In this document: piece by piece, positions 48,672-60,738 of the stretch
Layout of the letters: each line of letters begins with the position of its first letter
Numbering within the stretch: position 1 is the first letter of the stretch
Assembly (NCBI GenBank): GCA_018881555.1
Contig: JACAXG010000008.1
Span: 11,623,316 to 11,687,315, forward strand
DNA from: Amblyornis subalaris
Taxonomy: Eukaryota; Chordata; Aves; Passeriformes; Ptilonorhynchidae
DNA: 64,000 nt
Reading direction: 5' to 3'
Made by a program: the position numbers and the translations under genes
Notes under the pieces: model-generated
Database searches by the model: none
What the model was told of the DNA's origin: nothing
The model's input: only the letters and a program-made list of their open reading frames with translations

Positions 48672-48822
48672 CTGCTGGGAGCACACAGATGTTTCTTTGC
48701 CCTTTCCCTAAAAGCAGCCNTGTGAAAACAAAGGCACTTGTACTCACAGAGCTTTCTGGACACTCTTCAGCCATTGCTTTGTAAACGTGTCCTGATGCTC
48801 CCTGGTGAACCTCGGCTCCTAG

Positions 48823-48921
48823 GAATGGGTGGAAGGATTGAGGGACTGGATCAAACCCAGGAGAGAGTGCAACGAGCCAGAACTGAAGGTNCCGGCCCCA
48901 GTGCTCAACCAGGGACAGCGG
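48823..48921 (+). CDS. Phase-0 exon with W-I-K-P-R motif, unknown protein
   Basis: The acceptor CGGCTCCTAG is followed by 33 codons beginning EWVEGLRDWIKPRRECNEPE and ending in LNQGQR, then the donor CGG|GTGAGCTG. Both ends are phase 0 and the length is a multiple of three. One codon contains an N but is valine whichever base it is. W-I-K-P-R recurs in the exon at 63769, which has the same phase and strand. Two such matches at spliced, in-frame positions argue for a repeated module in one gene. The pattern W..(6).W-I-K-P-R with acidic flanks is not one I can name. Confidence 0.55.
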
Positions 48922-51900
48922 GTGAGCTGCAGAACAGGGCTTGCCTGGGGAAATGGTGGGTGTTCCCCCAAGGGAGTCACCTCGAGGGCCGNGTCCCCCC
49001 AGGGGACAAGTGGCAGCTCATTTTCCTGGGCTGCCTGAGCTGTTCAGTGAATTCAGGGGATGAGATGTCTTTCTTCCACCGTTTGTTTTGTAGGAGCTCA
49101 GTTAGCACCATGCAGATTTATTTGGATTCTAGGAGAGAGGAAATAAGATGAATAAGCAGTGAATAAAAGCCAAGGTGAAATGTATTGAAGTGGAAGGAGT
49201 GGACCCTTGTTTTTTGGAGGAGGACGGACTGAGGGATGAGATGTTAGTTATTATTTCGGTCCAGGCAACATTCCTCTGTGATCTTAGACACNTTGCTTGA
49301 CTTTGTTTGCTAGCAGGAAATCTGGCTTGCCTGGCAGAAGGATTAAGAGATGGAAGGAATATTTAGCACTAACTAACCAAGAGTGTTTGGGTGAAACTGA
49401 AATATTTTGACATATTAGATCTGATTTTACCAACTGACTTGGTGACTTGTAGGTGCTTTTGTTTGGTGTTGAGCAAGTGTTACTGCAAAGCATTAGCAGC
49501 AGTGTGTTTTGGTAGGGTTGCATGTGCATGTTGAGTAGGTGGCAGGAGAGGGTTTGTTTTTCATTTGCCTAGGTTTTTTATTTAAAACAATTGGAATCCT
49601 GGGGGATTTCTTTCTTGTGGAATGGAGCTATATGGATCTGGCATCTGTATGTAATAAAAGTAGAGTATCTCTGACCCTAAGGGCAATGTCAGATTGAGAA
49701 ACCCAACTCAATTAGATCAGAAAAAAACAAATTATAGGTAAGTTTCTGTGCCTGTTGCTCACTCTCCTCTAAGGATGCATGAATGATCTTGGATTACAGG
49801 GACAGATCAGGGCACCCAGGGGTGACCCATGTACATCATAACACTGTGCACTAACCTGTCTCTTGTCCCTGCAGCTTTTGGAGATCATCTTCCATACCTG
49901 AACATCATTCCATAAACTGTCTAGAGCTAGTTCTTGTTTAACTGTTACAGTTGCATGAGACTTGCATGCATGGATCAGTTTTCATTACGGAATNTCCCCA
50001 CAACATGTAAATTCTTGGAAATTTCATTGATATACAGAGCAAAATGAAACACTGACAGGCAACTTTTCCAAAATCTTCCCTCCAGAATTTTTTGGAGGGG
50101 GTGTTAGTGTTTTTTTTCATTCCACTTCCTTCTGCTCCTTGTTTATTGGGAGCCAAGGAGGAGGCTTGTTGGACTGATGGCTGTTGTTTATTAAGCTTGC
50201 TTCCTTNAGGAAGATTTTCAAGCCCACTGTGGCCAACGCAGGGAAATGCCTTCCTATGCTCCACCTCTGCTCAGAGGGCAGGAGTCTGGCATACAAAAAC
50301 AAACAAGCAAACCTTGGGAATATTCCTTTCTTAAAGAGAGACAGACCAGACTCGCAGCATCTGGAGTTTTCTTCTGGAACCAGGGATCATAATTTCTGTG
50401 GATTCACAGAATTGCTTTTGTACCTTAAAACAGCATTTGCCCTTGCAGGCAAAAGGAGCCTGTACGTTTACTATTTTGCNTGTGGATAGTTCCAGGCAAA
50501 TTACTTACCATTCTCAGGTGTCTGGGTAGCACAGAGTATTGGGAAAGGAGGAGGGACTCTTCTGTGCCAGAGGCAGCATGGGCAGCAGGCAGGTGAGCTG
50601 GCTCCTCTCTTTGGCTTGTTGCCTTGGGTAGGTCAGACTCCCTGCTCAGTTTCTGCATCCCAACAGTACTGTTTAGCAGTGTTATTAGTAATGATACATC
50701 ATAAATTATTAGCATTTGGAAAAGGTTGGAGTTTATTGGCAAAGATCTGTTCTAGGCAAACAAGGGTGAATAGTCTTCTTTCTTTTTTTAATTTCCTTTT
50801 TTATTTTTCATTTAGTTAGCTAAGTTTGAGTCTATACTTGGACTCATAATTTAAATGGCAAAACTGCAGCATCAAGGATCTCACTGTTTATGCCAGCAGA
50901 GCATTTGGCCCTTTCCTCTTTGCTGTGCTCTCCACCTCCCTTCTGGAAGGCNGTGTGGGATATATTGATCCCAGCTTGTAGGACTTGTTCTATTTCTGAA
51001 CCCAGATTGCAGTATAAAGTACAAACACCATTTAAAAAGGGAAGATCTATATTAGAATGACAAAGAGAATAAATTAAAGCAGCATCCCCTCTCTAATGGT
51101 CTGCAGGCAGTCGTTAAGGAGGGAATGCCCAGTGCTGTCTACCTGAATGATGCTTTAGAGTCTCCAGTACCAGGGGACTTTCGTGAGCACAGTATTGATT
51201 TTTTTTCTTACATTAAGCTTTTAGCTTTGCAAATGGTTTTCTTTGAAATCATTAACATTGTGATGCGCAGCGCGAGAGTGAAATAGCTCTGCTGCTGTGC
51301 AGGTACCACCTCTGATCACTCCCTTCTTTCCTTCCTCTGTTGAGCCCTCATTCAGCTGATGCACCTGCAGGACAGTGAGGAGAAAAGGAAGTGAAGTTGC
51401 AAGTCAGGACAGCCTTGGAACTGGGTGAGGAAGACCAATTTTTCAAGAAATTGAAGGCAATGTTTTAAGCTTACTTAGTGGTTGTGAGCCTGGGGTGGGG
51501 GAGTTGGAACACAGCCGAGGGCTGTGGTTGAGTCCTCTGGGTTGTACCTGGCTGTGGGTGTGGGGAGGCTGTAACAGCTCGGTGGGGGCTGAGAGCTGCC
51601 ATCAGCATGTTTATTCCTGCTTGAACAAAGAATCTTAGGTGAATTCAGTTACCAGGTAAGCTCAGACTTTCCCACCTCAAGACCAAAGGCAGGTAAGTGG
51701 TGACAGGGCAACACTGGAGGTCTGTAACTAACACAGGNCTGAGGTTCAGACCAGGACCAGGTTTGTTAGTTAGAGGATTAACACAGCCAAATGAGTAAAT
51801 CGAGAGGGGTATGGTTGTTTCAAATGTATCCAGATCCCTGTTTATGAGATCTGCTTGAAGACAGGAGCATGTCACTGCAGACACAGCTATGCTGCTTGAA

Positions 51901-52221
51901 GCTGCTCATTCCCTCNCTCTCTCTCCTCCCTCTGTGACTCTTCCCTCTCCATGCCCGGCTTCCTGCTTTCAGGGCTGTCCCTTGGCCCAGGGGTGTGGGA
52001 AGGCTGCTGGAATATAGGTGCTGTGAGACTGTCATCCTCTGGGAAAGGGTGCAGAGACACCCACTGGTGTGCTCAGACAGGGTGGGGATTATCCACAGGG
52101 GGAATGGTCTCCTCTTCCAGTTGTACTGCAGGGGAAGGACGGTTGTGTCTTTTACTTTTGTCTGTGTGCATGAGCCCAATGATATGGGTCCTTCAAGTCT
52201 AATGATATTGTTTCATTTCAG
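48922..52221. other. Intron-like stretch with scattered splice-like sites
   Basis: Several good single sites occur: an acceptor before 49875, an acceptor at 50519 with donor CAG|GTGAGC after 50593 (all-open short frames), an acceptor before 51356 (LMHLQDSEEKRK then stop), and two strong donors 37-38 bases apart near 51656 and 51694. None forms a chain I would defend. Confidence 0.45.
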
Positions 52222-52271
52222 GACAAGACAAGGAGCTTTTTGCCCTTAACACTCCTGATTTTGCGGCTGTG
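52222..52271 (+). CDS. Candidate exon, unknown protein
   Basis: Both splice sites are excellent: the acceptor ATATTGTTTCATTTCAG and the donor GCTGTG|GTGAGTTCC. One frame reads QDKELFALNTPDFAAV with two leading bases (phase 1 in, phase 0 out), and the composition is convincing. The phase-0 exit would allow joining to 53395. The phase-1 entry does not fit the upstream phase-0 exons, so it may be a first coding exon of an alternative transcript or belong elsewhere. A second frame is also open. Unrecognised. Confidence 0.35.
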
Positions 52272-52419
52272 GTGAGTTCCTGGGANATAGGGAGGTTCGT
52301 CTCTCCTATTAGAGAAAGGAGAGGGATGTGATGTGGTCACAGAAATGACAAAAGCCCAAGTCCCCGTGGCTTCTGTGTCACCTGCCCCTCATGGTTATTT
52401 TAATGTCAGTTCTTCATGG

Positions 52420-52498
52420 GAAGGAGGNCTGGAAAGGACTTGGAGAAATTGTCTAGTCCCTTCTACTGCCCCAAGATGGAGTCAACTTACTCAAAGAT
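52420..52498 (-). mobile_element. Probable CR1 fragment, degraded
   Basis: CTGGAAAGGACTTGGAGAAA, TTGTCTAGTCCCTTCTACTG and CAAGATGGAGTCAACTTACT follow the reverse-complemented CR1 3' pattern ('GGAAGGGACC ... ATCTAGTCCAACCCCCTGC ... AGGGTCAACT'). The left terminus is missing and boundaries are approximate. Confidence 0.55.
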
Positions 52499-53394
52499 TT
52501 GTTTTGCTGCAGCANGGCACAGTATGGGCTCTGCTTCTCTGACCAGCTCTGCCTGCCCTACTCCCACCAGAACCTTTTGGACCCCCCCTCTGCAGTGTAG
52601 GTGGATGCTGCTCAGGTAGGAGACTAGAGCTCCCTCCCCTCTCTGCACTGCACAGCCCTTTTGGGGAACACTGCGATGCCAGTGCCCAGTTTATTTGCAG
52701 TAGCAGGTAAAGGCAACGCCTCCCATTGCCCTGGAGTCGTGATGTTTAGTCTTNTGTGTCGTGATCCTTCATCTAAACCAGTAAGTCACACGCACAAATA
52801 GTGCGTGTAAAGCCGGAGCATTAACAACAACTTGATTTGTGCTTTGATTTAGTTTTTAATATTTTGTCCTCCATCACTTCTCAATCCAGACAGCTCAAAT
52901 AAGAGGCAATTGTTTTCATGGCTAGAAAGTTTCCCAGGCTTGCTGTCAGTGAGTGTGCTTCAGGAAGGGACCAGCCTCCCACCTTAGCAAGCAGCAGAGG
53001 AAAATTTTCTGTTCTTTGGTCTCCTCCCTCCCCCAGTCCACTAGTGTGTCAAAACCTTGAGTTTTGTGTAAAGTTGTTAAATAAGCTTCTAGGCAAAATA
53101 AAAGATCAAAAGGGGTCTAATTAGCTGCAGTCTGCTTAGGAATCGTGGATGTTCACCTAGTTTTATAAATTGACACTTTTAACATTAGAACTCAAAGCAA
53201 AAAACGATGTAATTATTCCCTTTTTTTGAAGCTTAGATTTAATGTCTTTATTGAAAATTGGGTACTTCTGTGGCATCTCAAGATGCTTTATTCTATCAAA
53301 TCTGGAGCAAGTCATTTTTCATTTTGGATTGTAATGTGGTATAAATGATAAGGGCCTGATTCAGAAAGCTTTTTCTTTTTCCCCCCACTGGCAG

Positions 53395-53463
53395 CCTGAC
53401 GAGAAAGCTTCGCAGTCACCTCACAATAACCCTGAAGATAATCTAGGGTTTGAGTCTTTGTGA
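53395..53463 (+). CDS. Candidate terminal exon ending in TGA
   Basis: A very strong acceptor (a T/C tract ending CCCCCCACTGGCAG) starts a phase-0 frame reading PDEKASQSPHNNPEDNLGFE, then S-L and a TGA at 53461-53463. The acidic, Pro/Asn/Ser-rich composition looks coding and fits the phase-0 exons upstream. A possible donor, TTT|GTGAAG, sits two codons before the stop, so it could also be an internal exon leaving in phase 2. As a terminal exon it would give a shorter isoform that excludes the exons at 62 kb. No obvious AATAAA follows within the next few hundred bases. Confidence 0.4.
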   Translation, partial: PDEKASQSPHNNPEDNLGFESL

Positions 53464-55792
53464 AGCTGCTCGCTCTAATACAAGGGAAAGAGTGAGATTT
53501 CTGAGCTCTTAGTTAGGGTGCCCGAAGCTAGCTTGTCATCACAGGATTTTTAGTTCTTTTCATATCTTTTACCAGACGTAGGATGCCAAGGCAAAAGTGT
53601 ATTTCTCCTATAACCTTTCTGTGCTGTGATCATGTCTCTGGGAGTACTTTGTGTCTAATTTAAATCTCAGAGAGGCTAGCAGGTAGCTGAATGGAGAACA
53701 TCTGGTGATTAAAGCAAAGGGGGAATGAGAGAGAGATGAGTTCTGTTACAAATTTTTCAGTTTTGTTCTGATACGACCTGACCATGTGTTTTATTTCCCA
53801 GTCTCTCATCATTTGGACATTTGGACGATGTATGAGTCACTTTCACATGTTTAACCTCACTAAATTGGACCTNGGTGACTTAGAGAAGCATGGATAGATG
53901 AGGGGAGGGTCCTCATGAAGTCATGTTAGAGCTTGGATGTGTTACAAATTTTACTAGTACTGTGGCAGGACACACAGGCTCCATTCAGAACCAGAGGTTG
54001 ATGGTGCTGGTATTTTACTAATGTAGAGGAAGTCGTGGTGCCTGCCCTAAGACCTTACCACCCATCAAGACAAATGGCAAATTTAGGATTTGTGTGAGAG
54101 TGACTGCAGAAAAGGGTCAGTCCCTCAGTGAACTTTTAACTTTTTTTGTGTGTTTATCTAAAAGTTCATGCAAATGGAGGTGGGTTTCTTTGATCTGAGA
54201 ACTGTCTTTTGTAATTTCAACTGCTCCCTGGCTTGTGTCAGAAATACTGTGAGTGGGGTCTCCCTGGGGTTTTTGCACAGCCCAGGTTTTAGCTGGGCTG
54301 CGAGGGAAGTAAGGCAAGATTCATACATCAGAGCAGGGCTTGCAGTAAAGAAATTTTTATTGGCATATTTTATATTGTCTTAATTCAAAAGTTTCAATTC
54401 TTGATGATCATTCTGGGCATAGGTTCAAGGTTTCATTTGCACTTGGCTCAGCTCAGATGATGGAGGAAACTTTTGTGATGGGACACAGGTCCTTTTCCCT
54501 CAAAANCAGAATTTCTTCGTAGATGGTAGGATTGGATAGGGCTTCCTCTAAGAATCCAGAAGGGATTTGCTGAATTTTTCCAACTCTACTTCTCTGATGC
54601 AGTGTGGTGATTAGAGAAGAACTTTTCAGGTGTCTCTCTGAGAGCCTGAGCACAGTCTGGCTACTTGCTTCTTTGGGTTGTTCAGTAACTAGAGTTCACT
54701 GAATAAAAAGCTTGGTACATCCACATATTCTATAAAGGTATCCCTGAGAGAATGGGTGTTTATTCTTTATTATCTGTAAATTTTTGTATTGGATAACTAG
54801 GAGAGAGATATTGGTTTCTAAGCCTGAGACAGCTGCTTTCTGGAAAAGGTTCAATTTTGCTACATGCAGGCTCTACATGGACTGTGCTGCCATACAGCAT
54901 AAGCATGGTCCAAGGCCTTTTCCCATTTGCTATTGAGCAAGATGCTCAGTGGCTTCAGTAGGACCAGGAAGAGCCCAAGAGCAGCTCTGTGAGCCACTGC
55001 AATGAGCAATGGATGCATTTTAGTGGATGATGTAACATAAGGCTGCTTTTGTTAAGGAGTTAATGAAGGAGAGTTTGGTCCCTCTGTCCCACCCAGAGCA
55101 AGAGGAGATGNATGTTCTCCCTGGCTGTAGGCTGGGTCAAGGACTCAAACATTGTGGAGCCACTCTGTGCTGTCAGGAGGGTTTGTGTCACGCAGAGCAT
55201 CACCCCCGGAAAGCTGAGCTTGGACAGCACAGAGCAGCTTGCATCTGGCTCTCACACTGCCATAATGGTCATTAAATAACACTTCAGGGTTTTAGAGCTC
55301 AATGGTTTTGTTTAAGTATTAAATAAAGATTTTGTTTTAAGGGAATTTAGCTTAATCATCTGGTAGCGTGGCTGACTTGAGTGGGAGCACTGAAAGTCTG
55401 CAGAATTCCCAAAATACACCGGAGAATGAACGTCCTTATGATTTCATAAATTATACAAATCAAGTAACTGGACTAATAGGCTTGTAATCTGTAACTGAAT
55501 GTGTACACATGTTAGAGGCAGGAAACCAATATTTCCACCAGAATACACAGCTGCTCTCTTGGGTGAGGTGAATATACTCTGTGCTTTTTACTTCATCTTC
55601 CCCTGGTAGCTTATACTAATGTGTGTACTCTACAAGTTTCATTTAGAAGTACACAGTTTTTCCTTTTTTTCTTTACTCCTCAGGAACATACAAGTCTTGT
55701 AAATTCCCATTATTTTTTAGCAGTTTAGAAAGTCACTCAGGTAGGCCAATACACTGTACAGCTGTCCCCTGAATCCGCTGTATTGCCTCTAG
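53464..55792. other. Intron-like stretch
   Basis: No supported exon. A likely L3/MIR scrap lies at 54015-54080. The rest is unique sequence. Confidence 0.45.
54015..54080 (-). mobile_element. Possible L3/MIR-type scrap, antisense
   Basis: GGTGCCTGCCCTAAGACCTT, then ACCACCCATCAAGACAAATG, resembles the left part of the 25455 element ('GTCCCTGCCCTGAAGAGCTTACAGTC..ACAGACAAGAC'). It is short and diverged. Confidence 0.4.
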
Positions 55793-55847
55793 ATAATGCC
55801 TGGTGCTTCAGAGCCAATCCAGGAGTTCTCAGGGTGTACATCACCAG
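55793..55847 (+). CDS. Weak exon candidate
   Basis: The acceptor TGTATTGCCTCTAG is followed by a frame reading IMPGASEPIQEFSGCTSP and the donor CAG|GTAGAC. It enters in phase 0 and leaves in phase 1, so it breaks the phase-0 pattern. Another frame is also open. Unrecognised. Confidence 0.18.
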
Positions 55848-58800
55848 GTAGACAATAAAGAGAGAAATCCTTATCTGAGCATGGGGTTACAACTGCACAT
55901 TAAGGAGTTGGATTAGACATGTTGTTATATGTATTATTGCCATGTTTTGACGACCTACAAACTAGAGCATTAATCATGTAATTACATAACTTATGATTAC
56001 CTAAAAATGCTCCCTCTTCAAATGGCTGTTGCAAATTTGTTCTTTCCTCTGCTGAAATGACCTGTCATCTGTTCATTGTGATTCATTAAACGTGTTGCAA
56101 CTGGGTTATAATCTTCATTAGTTTCTCAGAATGCATCCAAAAACCAAGGATAACCCTTTTTGTTTTCACTGAAACAAACAGTCGTGGGTGTTGATGTGTG
56201 TCTCCTTCACCTAGAGAAGTCTTGGTCCTAAAGCTCACTTCCAATGTTTTTGTTCTTGAGGGTTTCTTAGGTTTCAAGAATAAACCTCTTGAGAGCAACG
56301 TTACCAGCATACAGAAAACAGGAATTTGTAAAATAATATTAACTTCTACAATTTCTTGGGGTTTATAAGCTTGATTTCAGATTCCTTTCTTTTGACCATT
56401 TTGTTTTCAGAAGCGTGCATCAGAGCGCTGGGTTTTAATTTCCTTTCGACTGACAAATTTGGGAATCAGACAAGATACATTTCTCTGATTAGTGCTGGAC
56501 AAGGCTTGTAGGTAGAGATAGTGTCTTTTATTAGATGGAGCAGCATGGCTGGAGAGCTCAGGCAAACTTCGAGCCCTCCAAATCTGAACCAGAAGCTGTC
56601 AGGGCTAAGCAGACGCTGAATGAGCACCTGCTTGGGGTTAGATTTGTATGAATTAGACCATCTCAGCGGGGGGAAGGTGGTGAGTGTGGGTATTTCTAGG
56701 TCATAGCAGCGACTACAACATATTGCCAGATTATTTGCAAGCATTGTCTGGCACACAGATGAAGGGTGGCAGAATTGTAGGAGGGAGAGTCTTGTTGTGC
56801 CTTAAATATGGGAAAGACGTGTTTCTCTTGAGTGATCTAATAACAACATGAACAAGAAAGTTCCTATTTCATGCTTAGGAGTGTGTGTCCTTCTGAGATT
56901 GCTCAAATGCGCTTCAAATTTTCTTCTCTATTAATCTCCGTGGGCTTATGCAGGAAGCTCAGAAAAAGGCTTCTACATTTACAGGTCTTTTTGCTCTGAC
57001 ACAGGCAGAGTAGTCTTCAATATGGAAGCTCAAACCCTGTCCCTGGGGTTTTGAGCCCATGGGGAAGGTCATATATGACTGACAACAGGGAGCGAGTGAG
57101 CTCTGCTGTTCTGGGTTTGTCAATGATTAGCCTGGTCTGACAAAGGTTCTACCATGAGCATTGTGGTAACTTCTTAAAGTTGATTGGGAGCTATTAAAGA
57201 GTGATAAAAATCAGATATTTCTGACCATGGTGATCAAAGGAGGAATTCAGTGATAGTACAATAGGTGCTTGGAATTCTCTGGGCATGGCCATCAGTATTG
57301 TTTAATGACCCAATGCCATGGCTATGTTGGGTAAATAGCAGCTTTGGCAGGTATGTAGAAAAGAAGTTCTTAGGACACAGGGGTTTCAGAGCAACAACAT
57401 AACTCACTTGCAAACTGCCCACTGTCCTTGGACACTGGCAGTTGCCATATTGTGACTGTCAGCCAGAAGCTTGACCTCACTTCCAGAATCCTGATTTATT
57501 CAGAAACCTGCGTATTTCCTCTCTCAGGTTTCAGACACGTTGCTTGTGGTCTAAAGGCAACAGTTCCACCAGCTGAGTGTTGAAGGTTTCTTTCTGGCTG
57601 AGGTTACACACACGTGTTAAAAGCTTGTGTCAGGTGAATTTTGCCTAATAGGATTCTGAAATTTCCTCCTCCTTTAGGAATGAGGGTAATTTAATGCTCC
57701 TGCCCAACTATAGGAATATACCAATTTGGGAGCACAAATCCTCCACTCTGCCACACTGAGAGACTTCAGCAGCCTGTACTAAGAAATTGGGAGCTCAGCA
57801 CGTGGAAAGCGTTGTGCCAGCAGCTTGGTGAGTGGAGACACCACGTCCCATGGAATCCTGAAACGTTTTTTACCCTTGTTATCTTTCACTCAAAACTCGT
57901 GGGCATCCTCACACTGCTTGTTGTGCAGAGTGGTGGCTGGGGGGATGCTGGCTTCCTGCATCTCAGGCCTTTGATGCCTGAGTTGCCCAAATTCCCTGAA
58001 CCTGCCACACATTGGAGCTGTGTGAATCGCCTCGTTCCTGCTGACCAACAACCAGCAATTTCCCAGGCATCAAGTACATGTGTGTGTGGCATTGAGTCAT
58101 TTCTTTGGGGCTATTGTTTAAGGCTTCAAACCATGGAAGGAAACCGGGACCCTGTTTAGATGTCACTAAAGGTCACTGGCTATTTTTATCGATTACATTA
58201 AAGAAAACCAAAACTGCACAAAAAGAATATTCAGATTGTGAACTCAGGACTTTGAAAAATATTTTTGCTGCCTAACTATCACAAATCACTATAGAGCATA
58301 TGCAAACTGATTTTTCAGGGGCTCAAAGCTTGGCCAAAGGTGCATTACTTGTCCTGTAAAAAATTATCCCCTGGCACCATTGCTACCTTCCTGCCAAAAT
58401 TTAAAGCAGTGCTCCAAATTATAGCACTGAGACTATTCCACCAAAAGCTTGCACAAGATACTGGTTGTTTGTTGTTTTTCTCTTTTTTTTAACTGGGATA
58501 AAAAGTTTTCCTGTAGTGGATGAACTGCAGTAGCTGAAATTTTCACCCTGAATTCCAGCAGGGCAGACAACCAGTATGGAAAGCTTTTATTCAAAAGATT
58601 AAAGTCTGGCAAAATTCTAAGCAACCAGAGTCTTATAATAGTGAGTTTTGTACAATCTGGTCAGCGTATCAAAGGGAAATATTTTTTTCTGTCTGTTTTG
58701 ATTTTGATGTCATTCCATCAAATATTTAATTGGTAGACACAGCATTAGCTTCAAACTCATTTTGAAGCAATGAACATTAGTCAGACAGAAACTATTGGGC

Positions 58801-59900
58801 TGGGGGCAAACTACAAGAGTGCCAAATGGTGGGAGAGATTTTTAACAAGGGGCTTTGCAAACCATGTCCCTGAATGAACAGAATTGCTGCAGAGCGAAAA
58901 ACAGACCTTGGGATGGTCTCTGGTGGAAGGAATGGGGCTTGTACAGCACAAGGGAGTTCACCTACATAGCAGTCTTGAGCCAGATATACGAAAAGGAGGT
59001 CGGGTTGGGAATGTTCTTAGTGTGCAGGTCTGACATCGGAGTGACCCGGGCAGGGGGTGGTGGACTTTGACAGTATGGTGCAGCTGAGTGGTGGCTTGAT
59101 CCAAAATCCTGCCAGCCTGCTCTCCTGGGGGAACAGCAGGGTAACGTTCTGGTAGCTTAGAGGCAATTTATGAGGTTAAACTGGAGGTTATGAGGTGAAA
59201 TTGGCCCCCATGCAAATGTAGGTCAAAATGCTAATATGTACATATACAAAAACTGTGCAGGCAGGCAGCAAACTTCTTGAAAAATCATGCTTGCGGTGAC
59301 CAGACCTTAGACACCATAAAATAAGGAATAACCTTTGCTAATTCTCAGTCATCGCCCCTGCAGAGTATTGCAGGCCAGAGAGGCAGGTGGGACTTACTGA
59401 AGGTCTTATCTGAAGTCAGAGCACAGCTGAAGGTTCATTCCCAGGTCCATGGTCTCACTGCTGGAACAGGCTGCCAGGAATTACTGGCAATACGTTTGGT
59501 TTTAATCTTTGCACTGTTCTCCAGTGAAGTTCTCCAGGCTGAAGTGCCTGGAATTTATCTCCAAAATATTTTGGAGGGGAAATGTGATCATAAAGCTAAA
59601 GCTTTGGGCTATGCATGCTTCTTTTCAGGCTCCTAACGGGTTTGAAAGGGCTAAGTGTTAGTAACCTGCCTCCTTTGTTTTTTGACAAGGAGAGTAATTT
59701 AGAAAAACAAAAACCAAAAAACCCAAAACCATTTAAATCCCTTACACTGAGTTCATGTCAGCTTTAGCTTAACTCAACCCACATTGCAGGAACCTAAGGA
59801 GGCATTTTATGTTTGTTAAAATAGGTTTGGGTCTCTTACTGCTCTTATGACTGTGTCACTGACTGGGGCCAGAGCTGTGTCACGGCTGGCACACGCAGTG
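55848..59900. other. Intron-like stretch
   Basis: No supported exon. The block at about 55910-56020 is AT-rich (GAGCATTAATCATGTAATT, ATTACATAACTTATGATTA) and may be regulatory. A strong donor (CTTG|GTGAGTGG after 57827) has open but ambiguous frames upstream (57770-57827). An A/C-rich tract lies at about 59700-59740. Confidence 0.45.
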
Positions 59901-60158
59901 GGTAGCAAAGTGCTGCCCTTGGTGGCAAAAGTGAGAGAAAGCTGCTCAGCCCCAGGGTGAGGTTTGCTGAGCAAACAGTGCCCAGCCTCCTGCAGAAGGG
60001 CTGAGCCTCCAGTTCCTGTCCAGCTCCTGACACAAAACCCTGTGCTTCCTCTCCCTGTATCTCTGGAGCCTCATAAGACCCTTCCTCTTCCCAGCATATC
60101 GAATTGCAGCTGTCTCAAGCTGACTGGCAGCAAATTGCTGCTCCCGAGTCTGCCCTTG

Positions 60159-60171
60159 TTTTTTTTTTTTT
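60159..60171 (+). repeat. T homopolymer
   Basis: A run of 13 T just upstream of the CpG-rich patch. Confidence 0.9.
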
Positions 60172-60179
60172 CCGAGCAG

Positions 60180-60340
60180 AAGGAAAGGGCTGAAAGTTCC
60201 CGGTTTCTGCGGTCGCGGCTGTCCCAGCGAGCTCATATCTGCCCTGTTGAGAGACGCCGGCACCCTGTGGGCGGGGTGAGAGCATGAATGCAGCCGGGGA
60301 GCACCAGTGCCGGGCGGGCATCGTGCCTGCCTTTGCCAGC
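60180..60340. promoter_or_regulatory. CpG-rich patch with GC box, possible internal promoter
   Basis: About 12 CpGs fall in about 150 bases, with a perfect GC box GGGCGGGG at 60269-60276 and a donor-like GG|GTGAGA overlapping it. It lies about 2 kb upstream of the large exon at 62267, a fitting position for an alternative promoter and first exon. No TATA box is seen. The interpretation is inference. Confidence 0.35.
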
Positions 60341-60669
60341 CTGATGGGAACAGACAGGGACAAAGGCAAAGCTCGAGGCATGAAAAGGCTGCTTGTTGCA
60401 GCGTTTCATGGCCAGTGAGCATGACCAGCCTTCAGGGCTAATTACCAAAGGAGAGAGAAGTATGTTCTTGTCAGCAGACCTACAGGGTTACTATTTAATG
60501 AAGCAGATATGCAGGTAACTTGTTCAATGGCANGAGCAAGTGACTGACTTGTGTCCACAAGGATGTAGGTGTGTGTGACGGGGCGGTTCAGGTGGCCTTC
60601 CACCCCTGGTCTTCTCTTTAAGCATGGTTGGGCACAACTCTCCTCTTAGCAGTGGTGATCTGCAGCATA

Positions 60670-60738
60670 TTTCCCTCTTCTCTTTTTCCTCTCTGCTCTC
60701 CTTTTACCTTTTTTCTCTACTATTTTCCCCTTTTTTCA
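60670..60738 (+). repeat. Pyrimidine-rich tract
   Basis: About 70 bases of nearly pure C/T with a few A and G interruptions. Confidence 0.8.

Noticed and set aside
50519..50593. Exon-like segment with CAG|GTGAGC donor
   Set aside because: More than one frame is open with similar plausibility, so coding cannot be claimed.
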